Part shown: positions 7,534-15,420 of the stretch, piece after piece | Layout: each line of letters opens with the position of its first letter | Position numbering within the stretch: position 1 is the first letter of the stretch | Assembly (NCBI GenBank): GCA_963718305.1 | Contig: CAVQZG010000008.1 | Span: 372,001 to 436,000, forward strand | DNA length: 64,000 bases | Direction: 5' to 3' | DNA from: RYN-230 sp963718305 | GTDB lineage: Bacteria > Actinomycetota > Actinomycetes > Streptosporangiales > Streptosporangiaceae | Notes under the pieces: generated by a model | The model's input: only the letters and a program-made list of their open reading frames with translations | Told to the model about the DNA's origin: nothing | Database searches by the model: none | Translations under genes and position numbers: made by a program

Positions 7534-8337
7534 ATGATGCCGGACGAGGACCGCCTGCGGCTCAGGCACACGTTCAACGCGGCGGCGGGGAGCTACCACC
7601 GCGTCCGCCCCGACTACCCGGCTGAGCTCTTCGACGAGCTCATCGCCGTCGCCGGGCTGGCCCCGGGCGACCACCTGCTGGAAGTAGGCTGCGGGCCCGG
7701 CAAGGCCACCGTCCCGCTGGCCCGGCGCGGTTTCCGGATTACCTGCATCGAACTCGGCCCGGAGCTGGCCGCCGCTGCGCGCCGCAATCTGGCCGGCCTG
7801 GACGCCAGGGTCATCGAGGGACGGTTCGAGGAGTGGCAGCCCGGCCCGGGCGAGCGGTTCGACCTGGTCTACGCGGCGACCGCCTGGCACTGGATCGATC
7901 CGGCCGTCCGCTACCGCCGCGCCTGGCAGGTGCTCCGCCCGGGCGGTCACCTCGCGTTCTGGAGCGCCCTGCATGTGTTTCCCGACGGGGGCGACCCGTT
8001 CTTCCGTGAGATCCAGGAGGTCTACGAGGAGATCGGTGAAGGGCCACCCCCCGGAGAGGGTTTCCCCCGCCCGGGCGAGCTGTGGGACCAGGGCGCCGAG
8101 ATCGGGGCGAGCGGGCTGTTCGAGGTGGCGGCCGTCCGGCACTTCGACTGGGAGCGGGTCTACGACGCGGAGAGCTACATCGCGCTGCTCCGCACGTTCT
8201 CTGGCCACATCGCCATGCAGCAGTGGCAGCAGGACCGGCTCTACGGGGAGATCCGGCGCCGCCTGGCCCGGCGCCCGGGCCAGGTGGTCCGCCGCCACTG
8301 GGGCGCGGTCCTGCACGTCGCGCGCCGCCGCGGATAA
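7534..8337 (+). CDS. class I SAM-dependent methyltransferase
   Basis: A 267-residue protein (ATG 7534; ATG 7537 is also possible). It has FNAAAGSYHRVRPDYPAELF, motif I HLLEVGCGPGKATVPLARRG, acidic ITCIELGPELA, and FDLVYAATAWHWIDPAVRYR with WQVLRPGGHLAFWS. This pattern is typical of the SmtA/UbiE-like family of unknown small-molecule methyltransferases. It is divergent from the methyltransferase at 7515. Because the starts are 18 bp apart, each promoter must lie inside the other gene or in the 15-bp repeat tract. A frame that opens further upstream is antisense to the other gene and is not supported. Confidence 0.88.
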   Translation: MMPDEDRLRLRHTFNAAAGSYHRVRPDYPAELFDELIAVAGLAPGDHLLEVGCGPGKATVPLARRGFRITCIELGPELAAAARRNLAGLDARVIEGRFEEWQPGPGERFDLVYAATAWHWIDPAVRYRRAWQVLRPGGHLAFWSALHVFPDGGDPFFREIQEVYEEIGEGPPPGEGFPRPGELWDQGAEIGASGLFEVAAVRHFDWERVYDAESYIALLRTFSGHIAMQQWQQDRLYGEIRRRLARRPGQVVRRHWGAVLHVARRRG

Positions 8338-8386
8338 CGCGGCGGATGACGAAGCCCTGGCGGGCCCGGCCCTGGCGGGCGCTGGG

Positions 8387-8791
8387 TCAGGCCGCGGCGA
8401 GCGCGCCTGCCCGGCCGAACCCGTCGCCGGGTGCGGTGGTGGCCGCGTGCACGGTCGGGTAGATGGACAGGTGCCGGTGCAACCCGGTGATGTGCAGCAC
8501 CCGGGCCGCGGGCGGCGAGACCGCGGCGAGCCGCAGGAAGCCCTCCAGCACGCGCGCCCGGTGGCTGGCGCCGACCAGCACGGCGAGACCGCTGGCGTCA
8601 CAGAAGGTCACCCTGGACAGGTCGAGGACCAGCCGGCTGGCGCCGGGCCGGAGCAGCCCCAGGAGCTGCTCGCGCAGGACCGGCGCGCTGGCCAGGTCGA
8701 GGTCACCGGACAGTTCGGCGACGGTGACCCCGTCCGCGGTGCGGACGGGAAAGTCGGGGGCGGGATGGATCGTGGTGCCGGAGTTCATCAT
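8387..8791 (-). CDS. STAS-domain anti-sigma factor antagonist
   Basis: A 134-residue protein from ATG 8791; the frame is open to GTG 8854, which would add 21 residues. STAS signature: TVAELSGDLDLASAPVLREQ, then RLVLDLSRVTFCDASGLAVL, where the Ser of DASG is the usual phosphorylation site for an anti-sigma kinase. Members release sigma factors by binding RsbW-type kinases when unphosphorylated. No anti-sigma kinase gene lies nearby, so the partner is elsewhere. It is followed downstream by the convergent methyltransferase end. Confidence 0.86.
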   Translation of the reverse strand: MMNSGTTIHPAPDFPVRTADGVTVAELSGDLDLASAPVLREQLLGLLRPGASRLVLDLSRVTFCDASGLAVLVGASHRARVLEGFLRLAAVSPPAARVLHITGLHRHLSIYPTVHAATTAPGDGFGRAGALAAA

Positions 8792-8870
8792 GGGTGTCCG
8801 ATCCGATTGAGGCGGACCAGGCGGCTGGTTAGCTGCCGTGTCCTGAGCGCGCACTGCGTCCCGGCCGGGC

Positions 8871-9188
8871 TCAGCGGTGTCCTTCCGCCCCGGGCAGCTG
8901 GCCCGTGCTGGTGCCTGGGCCCTCGAGCAGGGCCAGGAATTCCCCGATGGTCCGCTCGCGGCTGGTGGGCTCGGGCAGCGGCTGGTGGGCCTGGATCTGG
9001 TAGTGGTTGCGGCGGCCGTCCTTGCGCTTGCTGACGTAGCCCGCCGCGGTCAGGTCGCTGACGATGCCGAAGGCGCTCCGCTCGGTGATGCCCAGGCTGG
9101 CCGCGATGTCGCGCAGCCGCATCCCCGGGTCGTGGGCGAGAAACAGCAGCACGCGTCCGTGGTTGCTCAGGAAGCCCCAGCTGCCCAT
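8871..9188 (-). CDS. winged-helix (MarR/ArsR-type) transcriptional regulator
   Basis: A 105-residue protein from ATG 9188. FLSNHGRVLLFLAHDPGMRL is followed by RDIAASLGITERSAFGIVSD and LTAAGYVSKRKDGRRNHYQI. This is a complete winged helix with a recognition helix and a basic wing, as in short actinobacterial HTH proteins. The C-terminal tail (SRERTIGEFLALLEG) is probably a dimer helix. The promoter region contains the palindrome TTTCCGGAAA (9208-9217) in an A-rich patch, a candidate autoregulatory site. The target is unknown; the STAS gene 80 bp downstream is on the same strand. Confidence 0.85.
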   Translation of the reverse strand: MGSWGFLSNHGRVLLFLAHDPGMRLRDIAASLGITERSAFGIVSDLTAAGYVSKRKDGRRNHYQIQAHQPLPEPTSRERTIGEFLALLEGPGTSTGQLPGAEGHR

Positions 9189-9252
9189 ACCTTAAAAAGT
9201 AGCATGGTTTCCGGAAAAAAATTGCCGGTTTCAGATTGCCAGCGATGCGGGC

Positions 9253-9274
9253 TGGTCCCGCGCGGGCGGGATCA
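9253..9274 (-). terminator. hairpin after the 69-residue gene
   Basis: TGGTCCCGC (9253-9261) pairs with GCGGGATCA (9266-9274) with one G-U pair and a 4-nt loop, 69 nt downstream of the minus-strand gene that ends at 9343. It is a possible terminator without a T tract. Confidence 0.4.
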
Positions 9275-9342
9275 GGGCGTGCCCGGCCTGGGCCCGGCGG
9301 GCGGCTTCCTGCCGGGGTCCGGGCGGGCCGGTCCGAGCGTGG

Positions 9343-9552
9343 TCAGAGCTTGGTCAGCTTGGCGTAAGGCGCGTTGATCCGGTGCGTGACGGCGCCGAAT
9401 TCGACGACCACCGCCCCCGCTTCGATAGTGATCACGCGGCCGAGACCATACCGGTCGTGCGTCACCAGGTCCTGCGCCTCGAACTCCTCGACAGGCTGCG
9501 GTGCGGGCGTCGGCCTATTGAACGGGCTTCCGGGCACGGGACGCCGGGTCAT
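9343..9552 (-). CDS. small protein with tudor/CarD-like fold
   Basis: A 69-residue protein from ATG 9552. After a Pro-rich leader it has FEAQDLVTHDRYGLGRVITI and EAGAVVVEFGAVTHRI. A 'DxVxHxxYGxGxV' motif is the beta-strand pattern found in CarD-type RNA polymerase-binding and UvrD/PcrA C-terminal tudor domains. Short single-domain versions are widespread in actinomycetes without known function. It may bind RNA polymerase or a helicase; this is inference from the motif only. Confidence 0.75.
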   Translation of the reverse strand: MTRRPVPGSPFNRPTPAPQPVEEFEAQDLVTHDRYGLGRVITIEAGAVVVEFGAVTHRINAPYAKLTKL

Positions 9553-9643
9553 GGCGTGGGCTGGTTTCTCATCAAGACCAGTATGCGGCCTGCAGGCCGG
9601 TCAGGGCGAGCACCCATCCGGGCTCCCCTCAGGTACTGGGCCT

Positions 9644-9943
9644 TTACAGCGGCGCGGTGACCCAGTGCCAGCCTTCCGGATCGTCACACACCGGATGCAC
9701 CACCGCGGAACCCGCCGCGTCAGACAGCTCGGCCACGACCCGGATCAGCTGGTGATGAAAGTCCTCCGGCGTGTGCTGGCCCTCGTGCGGGGCGACCGCC
9801 ACCAGGGTCACGGCCGAGGCTTCCCCGCCTTCCAGCCGGACGGTGACGTTCCCGTTGTAGTCGCGGCCCACCGCCACGATGGCCGCAGCCCGGACGATGT
9901 CACTGCCGTCGTCTTTGGCGACCCACACATCGGACGCATTCAT
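9644..9943 (-). CDS. hypothetical protein
   Basis: A 99-residue protein from ATG 9943, chosen because GGGAGG lies 9 nt upstream; the frame is open further but only into low-complexity sequence. It reads as an alternating beta-strand protein (DDGSDIVRAAAIVAVGRDYN, then VTVRLEGGEASAVTLVAVAP) with a His-rich EGQHTPEDFHHQL segment and a C-terminal HPVCDDPEGWHWVTAPL. I do not recognise the family. It sits between the desaturase gene and the tudor-like gene, all on the minus strand. Confidence 0.6.
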   Translation of the reverse strand: MNASDVWVAKDDGSDIVRAAAIVAVGRDYNGNVTVRLEGGEASAVTLVAVAPHEGQHTPEDFHHQLIRVVAELSDAAGSAVVHPVCDDPEGWHWVTAPL

Positions 9944-10031
9944 GCGCCCCACCTCCCAGCTCATCCCCCACGGCCCGCCCGCACGGCTAGCCAGAGGGCT
10001 GACGCACCGACAACTTCCACAGTGGCACACA

Positions 10032-11003
10032 TCAGTACTCGAGCTCGGGCCGGAGCGGGCCGCCGACGGTGTTCAGGTGGCGGAGCACCTGAACGTAGGA
10101 GTCCACGAGCCCAGTCTCGTGGTAGGCGAGGCCGTGCTGCTCGCAGAACGCGCGTATGGGCGCCTGGGCCCGCCGCAGGCTGGGCCGCGGCATGGAGGGG
10201 AACAGATGATGCTCGATCTGGTAGTTGAGGCCGCCGAGGGCGAAGTCGGTGAACCAGCCGCCGCGGATGTTCCGCGAGGTGACGACCTGGCGGCGGAGGA
10301 AATCGACCTTCTCATCGGCCTCGAACACGGCCATGCCCTTGTGATTGGGCGCGAACGAGCAGCCCAGGTAGACGCCGAACACGCCCTGCTGGATGAGGAG
10401 GAAGGCCACCGCCTGCACCGGGGACAGCACCAGGAATATCGCGGTCAGGTAGCCGATGATGTGCGCGGCCAGCAGGGTCCCGTCCACCAGCTTGACCGCC
10501 GTGCTCCGGCGGCCCAGCAGGGTCCGGAACCCGGCCACGTGCAGGTGCAGGCCCTCCAGCAGCAGCATGGGGAAGAACAGCCACGCCTGGTAGCCGGCCA
10601 GCAGGCGGCCGAGGCCGCCGCGGGCCCGGGCCTGGTCGGGGGTGAAAGCGATCGCCCGGCCCCCGATGTCGGGATCCCGGCCGACCTGGTTGGGGTGGGC
10701 GTGATGCCGGTTGTGCTTGGACGTCCACCAGCCGAAGCTGAGCCCGATCAGCAGGTTGCCGTGAATCCGGCCGATCACGTCGTCGGTCCGCTTGGAACCG
10801 GAGATCTGCCGGTGACCGGCGTCATGACCGATGAACCCGGTCTGGGTGAACATCAGGCCCAGGAAGACCGCGACCAGCATCTGCCACCAGGAGCGGCCGA
10901 GCAGGAAGAACACGGCCCACCCGCCGAACAGCAGCAGCAGGTTGACGCCGATCTTCACGCTGTAATAGCCCCGGCGGCGGCGCAGCAGGCCCGCCGCCCG
11001 CAC
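10032..11003 (-). CDS. membrane fatty-acid desaturase (N-terminal codons in another frame)
   Basis: The 323 readable residues contain all three histidine boxes of membrane di-iron desaturases: HDAGHRQ, HNRHHAHPN and QIEHHLFP. Hydrophobic helices flank them (VNLLLLFGGWAVFFLLGRSW and others). It introduces a double bond into fatty acyl chains, as in linoleoyl-CoA/DesA3-type enzymes. The GTG at 11003 is internal: LVPGSEYADLSRL is encoded just upstream in frame, but a TAA follows within 12 codons. A better start, TTG 11109 with AGGAGG six nt before it, encodes a typical leader one frame away. The gene probably spans 10032-11109 with a one-base discrepancy near 11040-11060. Confidence 0.9.
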   Translation of the reverse strand: MRAAGLLRRRRGYYSVKIGVNLLLLFGGWAVFFLLGRSWWQMLVAVFLGLMFTQTGFIGHDAGHRQISGSKRTDDVIGRIHGNLLIGLSFGWWTSKHNRHHAHPNQVGRDPDIGGRAIAFTPDQARARGGLGRLLAGYQAWLFFPMLLLEGLHLHVAGFRTLLGRRSTAVKLVDGTLLAAHIIGYLTAIFLVLSPVQAVAFLLIQQGVFGVYLGCSFAPNHKGMAVFEADEKVDFLRRQVVTSRNIRGGWFTDFALGGLNYQIEHHLFPSMPRPSLRRAQAPIRAFCEQHGLAYHETGLVDSYVQVLRHLNTVGGPLRPELEY

Positions 11004-11206
11004 GAGGCGGGACAGGTCCGCATACTCACTGCCCGGGACCAGCGGGCGCCGTTTCCCGCCTGGTTACCGGGGGGCGTTCGGCAGCTGGACTTGCCGCGTC
11101 AACGGTCAACCTCGTCCTCCTGCGGCGAGCATCGCGCGGCCGTCATCAGCCGCTGGGCGTCAGTGGCGCCGCAGGGTCCGGGCGGCTGAGTACTTAGGAC
11201 GAGTAT

Positions 11207-11242
11207 GCGGCAGGCCCGCGCTTTTCAGCGCGGGCCTGCCGC
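11207..11242. terminator. perfect 15-bp terminator hairpin
   Basis: GCGGCAGGCCCGCGC (11207-11221) pairs exactly with 11228-11242 around the loop TTTTCA. It begins 10 nt beyond the csp stop, so it is the csp terminator, insulating it from the desaturase gene on the same strand. Confidence 0.8.
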
Positions 11243-11252
11243 TGACGAACGG

Positions 11253-11456
11253 TCAGACTGCGTGAACCTGGTCCGCCTGCGGGCCCTTCGGGCCCTGCTT
11301 GGTGGTGTACTCCACCTTCTGGTTCTCGGCCAGGGTGCGGTAGCCGCCCATGTCGATCGCCGAGTGGTGGACGAAGACGTCGGCCGTGCCGTCGTCGGGT
11401 GCGATGAAGCCGAAACCCTTATCGGGGTTGAACCACTTCACGGTGCCTTGCGCCAT
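11253..11456 (-). CDS. cspA: cold-shock protein (CspA family)
   Basis: A 67-residue single cold-shock domain from ATG 11456 with AAGGAGA upstream. RNP-1 is KGFGFIAPDD and RNP-2 is DVFVHHSAI, preceded by MAQGTVKWFNPDKG. It binds single-stranded RNA/DNA and melts mRNA structure. It is monocistronic, with its own terminator. It lies between a fatty-acid desaturase and a DEAD-box helicase, both of which are classic partners in cold acclimation. Many actinomycete CspA genes are constitutive, so cold control is not proven. Confidence 0.97.
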   Translation of the reverse strand: MAQGTVKWFNPDKGFGFIAPDDGTADVFVHHSAIDMGGYRTLAENQKVEYTTKQGPKGPQADQVHAV

Positions 11457-11720
11457 CTGTGCTGTCTCCTTCAAAGACGAGCTCCGAGCCCGCGCGGGTT
11501 GCGCGGGTCAGCTGCTGGTTGCCCGCCATCGGGAGGAAAGGATCCACAAGCCGAACGGCAAACGCCCACTGTCGAAAATGCGGGCGCCTTCACGATCGCC
11601 AACGTCGACAACAACTACTACGAACAGCGTCATGCCGCGGCCGGGTATTCCCGCCCTCGCGCCCTTCCCGGTCCCGGGGTCTCACGTTCTCCGGAACCAG
11701 GGGGCCTGCGGGCCATGGGG

Positions 11721-13037
11721 TCAGCGCCTGCGGCGACCCCGGTATCCGGCGGACATCGCGACCGCGGCGCTCCCGGTGCCGGGCAGGGCCACGGCCGGCG
11801 CCTCGCGGGCGGGCAGCGGCACGGCTGAGCCGGTCCGGCTGGCCCGCGGGCCGGCGATGGAACGCACCAGCGCTGAGCCGGGGCTGACGTTGGCCGTCAG
11901 CGGGGCCACGCCGGCCTGGCGCATCAGGACGCGCACGTCACCCGCTTGCGCGGGAGTCTGCACGGTAATCACGACACCCGCCGCGCCAGCCCGGGCGGTG
12001 CGGCCCGATCGGTGCAGGTAAGCCTTGTGCTCGGTCGGCGGATCAGCGTGGATCACCAGGTCGATGCCGTCCACGTGGATACCGCGGGCCGCGATGTCCG
12101 TGGCGACCAGAACCCGGGCGGCACCGGAGGCAAACGAGGCCAGGTTCCGTTCCCGGGCTCCCTGCCTCAGGTTGCCGTGCAGTTCGGCCGCGGGCACCCC
12201 GGCCCCGGCCAGCTGACGGGTGAGCTTCTGCGCGCCGTGCTTGGTGCGGGTGAAGACCAGCGACCGGTTGTCGCCGGCCGCCAGCGCGGCGACCACGCCT
12301 ACCCGGTCCCCGGGCGAGACGGTGAGCAGGTGATGGACCATGGCGGCCGGGGCGGCCGCGGCCGAGTCGACCGAATGCACCGCCGGGTCGCTGAGGAATC
12401 GCCGCACCAGCACGTCGACGGCCTTGTCCAGGGTGGCGGAGAACAGCATCCGCTGGCCCTCCCGCGGGGTGGCCTCCATCAGCCGCCGCACCACCGGCAG
12501 GAATCCGAGGTCGGCCATGTGGTCGGCCTCGTCGACCACGCTGATTTCCACGTCGCCCAGGTGGCAGTGCCCCTGCTCGATGAGGTCGGCCAGCCGCCCC
12601 GGGCACGCGACGACGATGTCCACCCGGTTGCGCAGCGCCGTTACCTGCGCATTCTGCCCGATGCCGCCGAAGATGGTCGTCACCGTCAGGTTCATCGCCG
12701 CGGCCAGCGGCGCGATCACGGCGTGGACCTGGCTGGCCAGTTCCCGGGTGGGTACCAGGACGAGGCCCCGGGGGTGGCAGGCGAGGGTGTGCCCGTCGGC
12801 CAGGCCGGCCACGAGCGGGATCGCGAACCCGAGCGTCTTGCCGGAACCGGTCCGGCCGCGGCCCAGGATGTCCAGCCCGGCCAGCGCGTCGGGCAGGGTG
12901 GCGGCCTGGATCGGGAACGGCGTGCGGATGCCCGACCCGGTCAGGACGCTGACCAGCGGCGCGGGCACGCCGAAATCGGCGAAGGTTCCGTGCAGCGGAC
13001 TTCGGGCATGCGTTTTATCAATAGGCAGAGCTGTCAT
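11721..13037 (-). CDS. DEAD-box ATP-dependent RNA helicase
   Basis: A 438-residue protein from ATG 13037 (GGAGA upstream). Motifs in order: Q-motif region PFPIQAATLPDAL, I GRGRTGSGKT, Ia PTRELA, Ib CPGRL, II DEADH, III SAT, IV VFTRTK, V ATDIAARGIHV, VI HRSGRTAR. The tail is short and ends in GYRGRRRR, which may add RNA affinity. It unwinds RNA duplexes in ribosome assembly or mRNA decay. It sits upstream of cspA on the same strand, separated by 264 bp. The 302 bp between its start and the gene at 13340 hold only the divergent promoter region. A longer N-terminus (to 13151) lacks a ribosome site. Confidence 0.95.
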   Translation of the reverse strand: MTALPIDKTHARSPLHGTFADFGVPAPLVSVLTGSGIRTPFPIQAATLPDALAGLDILGRGRTGSGKTLGFAIPLVAGLADGHTLACHPRGLVLVPTRELASQVHAVIAPLAAAMNLTVTTIFGGIGQNAQVTALRNRVDIVVACPGRLADLIEQGHCHLGDVEISVVDEADHMADLGFLPVVRRLMEATPREGQRMLFSATLDKAVDVLVRRFLSDPAVHSVDSAAAAPAAMVHHLLTVSPGDRVGVVAALAAGDNRSLVFTRTKHGAQKLTRQLAGAGVPAAELHGNLRQGARERNLASFASGAARVLVATDIAARGIHVDGIDLVIHADPPTEHKAYLHRSGRTARAGAAGVVITVQTPAQAGDVRVLMRQAGVAPLTANVSPGSALVRSIAGPRASRTGSAVPLPAREAPAVALPGTGSAAVAMSAGYRGRRRR

Positions 13038-13339
13038 ACAGGAAATGTCTCCAGGACTAGGGTGGCCGCATTTGAGGGCCGCCACGTCCGTGGAAACCAG
13101 TTCGCTCACCGAGCGACGTACGACCGGCGCGCCCTGATGGCTGCGCCTCACGGTGTACCGTGTGGCCTCACCCTATCGCACCCGTCTCATCCGTCGCGGT
13201 TCCGCCCTGACGCCGCTCCCGCCCGGCCGTCACCCCCGGCGCGTAACGGATGATCATCATCGACTTGGGCGCGGCCACCGGGCATCCTCAGATACATGGG
13301 GCCAGCAGACCAGGACCAGCGACCGGGATCCGCGGATCG

Positions 13340-13819
13340 GTGACCACCGCCATCGCGCAGTTCATGCGGGAACTGGAGCGGGTGTGGGACGAGCACCGGG
13401 ACGCGGCGATCGTCCGTCGCGACCTGGCTGCGTCGCTGGCGCACCTGGCGGCCGAGCCATCGGTCTGGCACCTGCCGGGCATGACCGGGGCCGCCGGCCG
13501 CCAGGCCTTCGAGCGGTTCTACGCCGAGGCGCTCCTCCCCCACCTGCCCGCCGATCTGGTCCTGCGCCGGATGTCCCGGACCGTGGACCGCTTCCACCTG
13601 GTCGATGAGACGACGGTGTCGTTCACCCACGACCGGGAGCTGCCCTGGCTGCTGCCGGGGGTCGCCCCGACGCGACGGCGGGCCGAGGTGCTCGCCGTCG
13701 CGATCGTGGGCTTCGAGCGTGGGCGGATCCGGTCGCAGCGGATCCTGTGGGATCACGCGACGCTCACCGCCCAGCTGGGGATCCCGGCTCCGGCTAGCCT
13801 GCGGGCTGGACCGCCTTAG
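13340..13819 (+). CDS. NTF2-fold (SnoaL-like) protein
   Basis: A 159-residue protein from GTG 13340; the frame opens at 13250 but the first 30 residues there are not family-like. VWHLPGMTGAAGRQAFERFY, DLVLRRMSRTVDRFHLVDET, FTHDRELPWLLPGVAPTRRR and a final IRSQRILWDHATLTAQLG match the actinobacterial NTF2-like family sometimes found fused to or beside dienelactone-hydrolase-type enzymes. Its 3' end overlaps the convergent alpha/beta hydrolase by 26 bp. The function is unknown. Confidence 0.8.
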   Translation: MTTAIAQFMRELERVWDEHRDAAIVRRDLAASLAHLAAEPSVWHLPGMTGAAGRQAFERFYAEALLPHLPADLVLRRMSRTVDRFHLVDETTVSFTHDRELPWLLPGVAPTRRRAEVLAVAIVGFERGRIRSQRILWDHATLTAQLGIPAPASLRAGPP

Positions 13820-14495
13820 CGGCCGTCTCGATGAGCTGCACCACGTCATCGGGATGGGACACCATCGCGACATGGTTGGTCGCCACCTCGACGGTGGTGG
13901 CCCCCATGCGCTTGGCGAACTGGCGCTCAGCGTCCGGCGGGATCGCCTGATCGCCATCGGCGACCAGGAACCAGGTCGGCAGCGATTTCCAGGCCGGGAC
14001 GCCCATCACGTCCTGCAGGGTGCTAGCGGACAGCGCTTGCTGCACGGCGAACATGACCCGGGCCTTTACCGGGTCCACGTCCGCCGCGAAGTGGTTCACG
14101 AAGTCATCCTCGGGCAGCCAGGCGAACCCCTGCTTGTCGATGTCCAGGTGCGCGAGGGCCGGAGTCGGGGGTCCCTGGGCCAGCAGCCCGCCGATCGACT
14201 CGCCCTCGTCCAGCCCGAACGCCGCGATGTAAACCAGGGCGACCGCGTTCGGCGCGTCGGTGCCGAGCGCGGTCATGATCTGCCCGCCATAGGAATGGCC
14301 GGCCACGACGGTCGGGCCGTCCTGGCGAGCCAGCACCTGGCGCAGCCGGGCCACATCATCGGCGAGCGAGGTCTCCGGGAACTGGGGGGCGGTGACGTGA
14401 TAGCCGTCGGCCTGCAGCCGCTCGATCACGGCGCTCCAACTGGAGCCGTCGGCCCACGCGCCGTGGACCAGGACGATGTTTGGTTGAGTACTCAT
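13794..14495 (-). CDS. alpha/beta hydrolase (small esterase type)
   Basis: A 233-residue protein from ATG 14495 with AAGGAA upstream. The oxyanion motif is VLVHGAWADGSSW, the nucleophile elbow GHSYGG, the acid region VADGDQAIPP, and the catalytic His is in VATNHVAMVSHPDD. This matches the short esterase / salicylate-esterase-like family common in soil bacteria. It is the last of three tandem alpha/beta hydrolase genes, each with its own strong ribosome site. Specific substrate unknown. Confidence 0.9.
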   Translation of the reverse strand: MSTQPNIVLVHGAWADGSSWSAVIERLQADGYHVTAPQFPETSLADDVARLRQVLARQDGPTVVAGHSYGGQIMTALGTDAPNAVALVYIAAFGLDEGESIGGLLAQGPPTPALAHLDIDKQGFAWLPEDDFVNHFAADVDPVKARVMFAVQQALSASTLQDVMGVPAWKSLPTWFLVADGDQAIPPDAERQFAKRMGATTVEVATNHVAMVSHPDDVVQLIETAAKAVQPAG

Positions 14496-14553
14496 GATGA
14501 TTCCTTTCCGGGCGGTGCTGCGCCGCCCGGGAAACCGGGCAGCGCGGGCGTGG

Positions 14554-15381
14554 TCAGGCCTTGATGAAGGCCAGCAGGTCGGCGTTAAAGGTGTCCTTGT
14601 AGGCCGTGGTCTGGGCCAGGCCGTGCGGGGCGCCGGGGTAGACCTTGAGGGTGGCGTTCTTGACGATCTTTGAGGACAGCAGGGCGGAGTCGGCGATGGG
14701 CACGATCTGGTCGTCGTCGCCGTGGATGATCAGGGTCGGGACGTCGATCTTCTTGAGGTCTTCGGTGAGGTCGGTCTCGGAGAAGGCCTTGATGCAGTCG
14801 TAGGCACCCTTGACGCCGACGGTCATGCTCATCAGCCAGAACGAGTCGCGCAGACCCTGGGACACGGTGTTGCCGGGCCGGTTGGCGCCGTAGAAGGGCT
14901 CGCTGGTGTCCTTGTAGAACTGCGACCGGTCGGCGGAAAGGCCGGCCCGCAGCCCGTCGAACACCTCGAGGGGCAGGCCGCCGGGGTTGGCGTCGGTCTT
15001 GAGCATCAGCGGCGGGATCGCGCCCACGGTCAGCACCTTGGCGACGCGGGAGGTACCGTGCCGGCCGATGTACCGGACGACCTCACCGCCACCAGTGGAG
15101 TGCCCGACCAGGACTACGTCGTGCAGGTCCAGGGCGTCGATCAACTCCGCCAGGTCATCGGCGTAGGTGTCCAGGTCGTTACCGTTCCAGGGCTGGCCGG
15201 ACCGGCCGCCGCCGCGGCGGTCATGCGCGATCGCGCGGTAGCCGCTGGAGGCGACGAAGAACAACTGGTCATCCCAGGCGTCGGCGGTCAGCGGCCAGCC
15301 GTGGCTGAACACCACCGGCTGGCCCGCGCCCCAGTCCTTGTAGAAAATCTCGGTCCCGTCCCTGGTGGTGATCGTGGCCAT
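14554..15381 (-). CDS. alpha/beta hydrolase, non-haem chloroperoxidase type
   Basis: A 275-residue protein from ATG 15381 with AAGGAG. It begins with the family hallmark TTRDGTEIFYKDWGAGQPVV and FSHGWPLTADAWDDQ. The nucleophile elbow is GHSTGGGEV, Asp lies in IIHGDDDQIVP, and His in PGAPHGLAQTT. These cofactor-free haloperoxidase-like enzymes are mostly esterases or perhydrolases with Ser-Asp-His triads; halogenation is a side activity. It is the middle gene of the hydrolase trio, 58 nt before the next start and 39 nt after the previous stop. Confidence 0.93.
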   Translation of the reverse strand: MATITTRDGTEIFYKDWGAGQPVVFSHGWPLTADAWDDQLFFVASSGYRAIAHDRRGGGRSGQPWNGNDLDTYADDLAELIDALDLHDVVLVGHSTGGGEVVRYIGRHGTSRVAKVLTVGAIPPLMLKTDANPGGLPLEVFDGLRAGLSADRSQFYKDTSEPFYGANRPGNTVSQGLRDSFWLMSMTVGVKGAYDCIKAFSETDLTEDLKKIDVPTLIIHGDDDQIVPIADSALLSSKIVKNATLKVYPGAPHGLAQTTAYKDTFNADLLAFIKA

Positions 15382-15420
15382 TGGTTTCTCCTTTGGTGGA
15401 TGGTGGCGGGTTCCGGCTCG

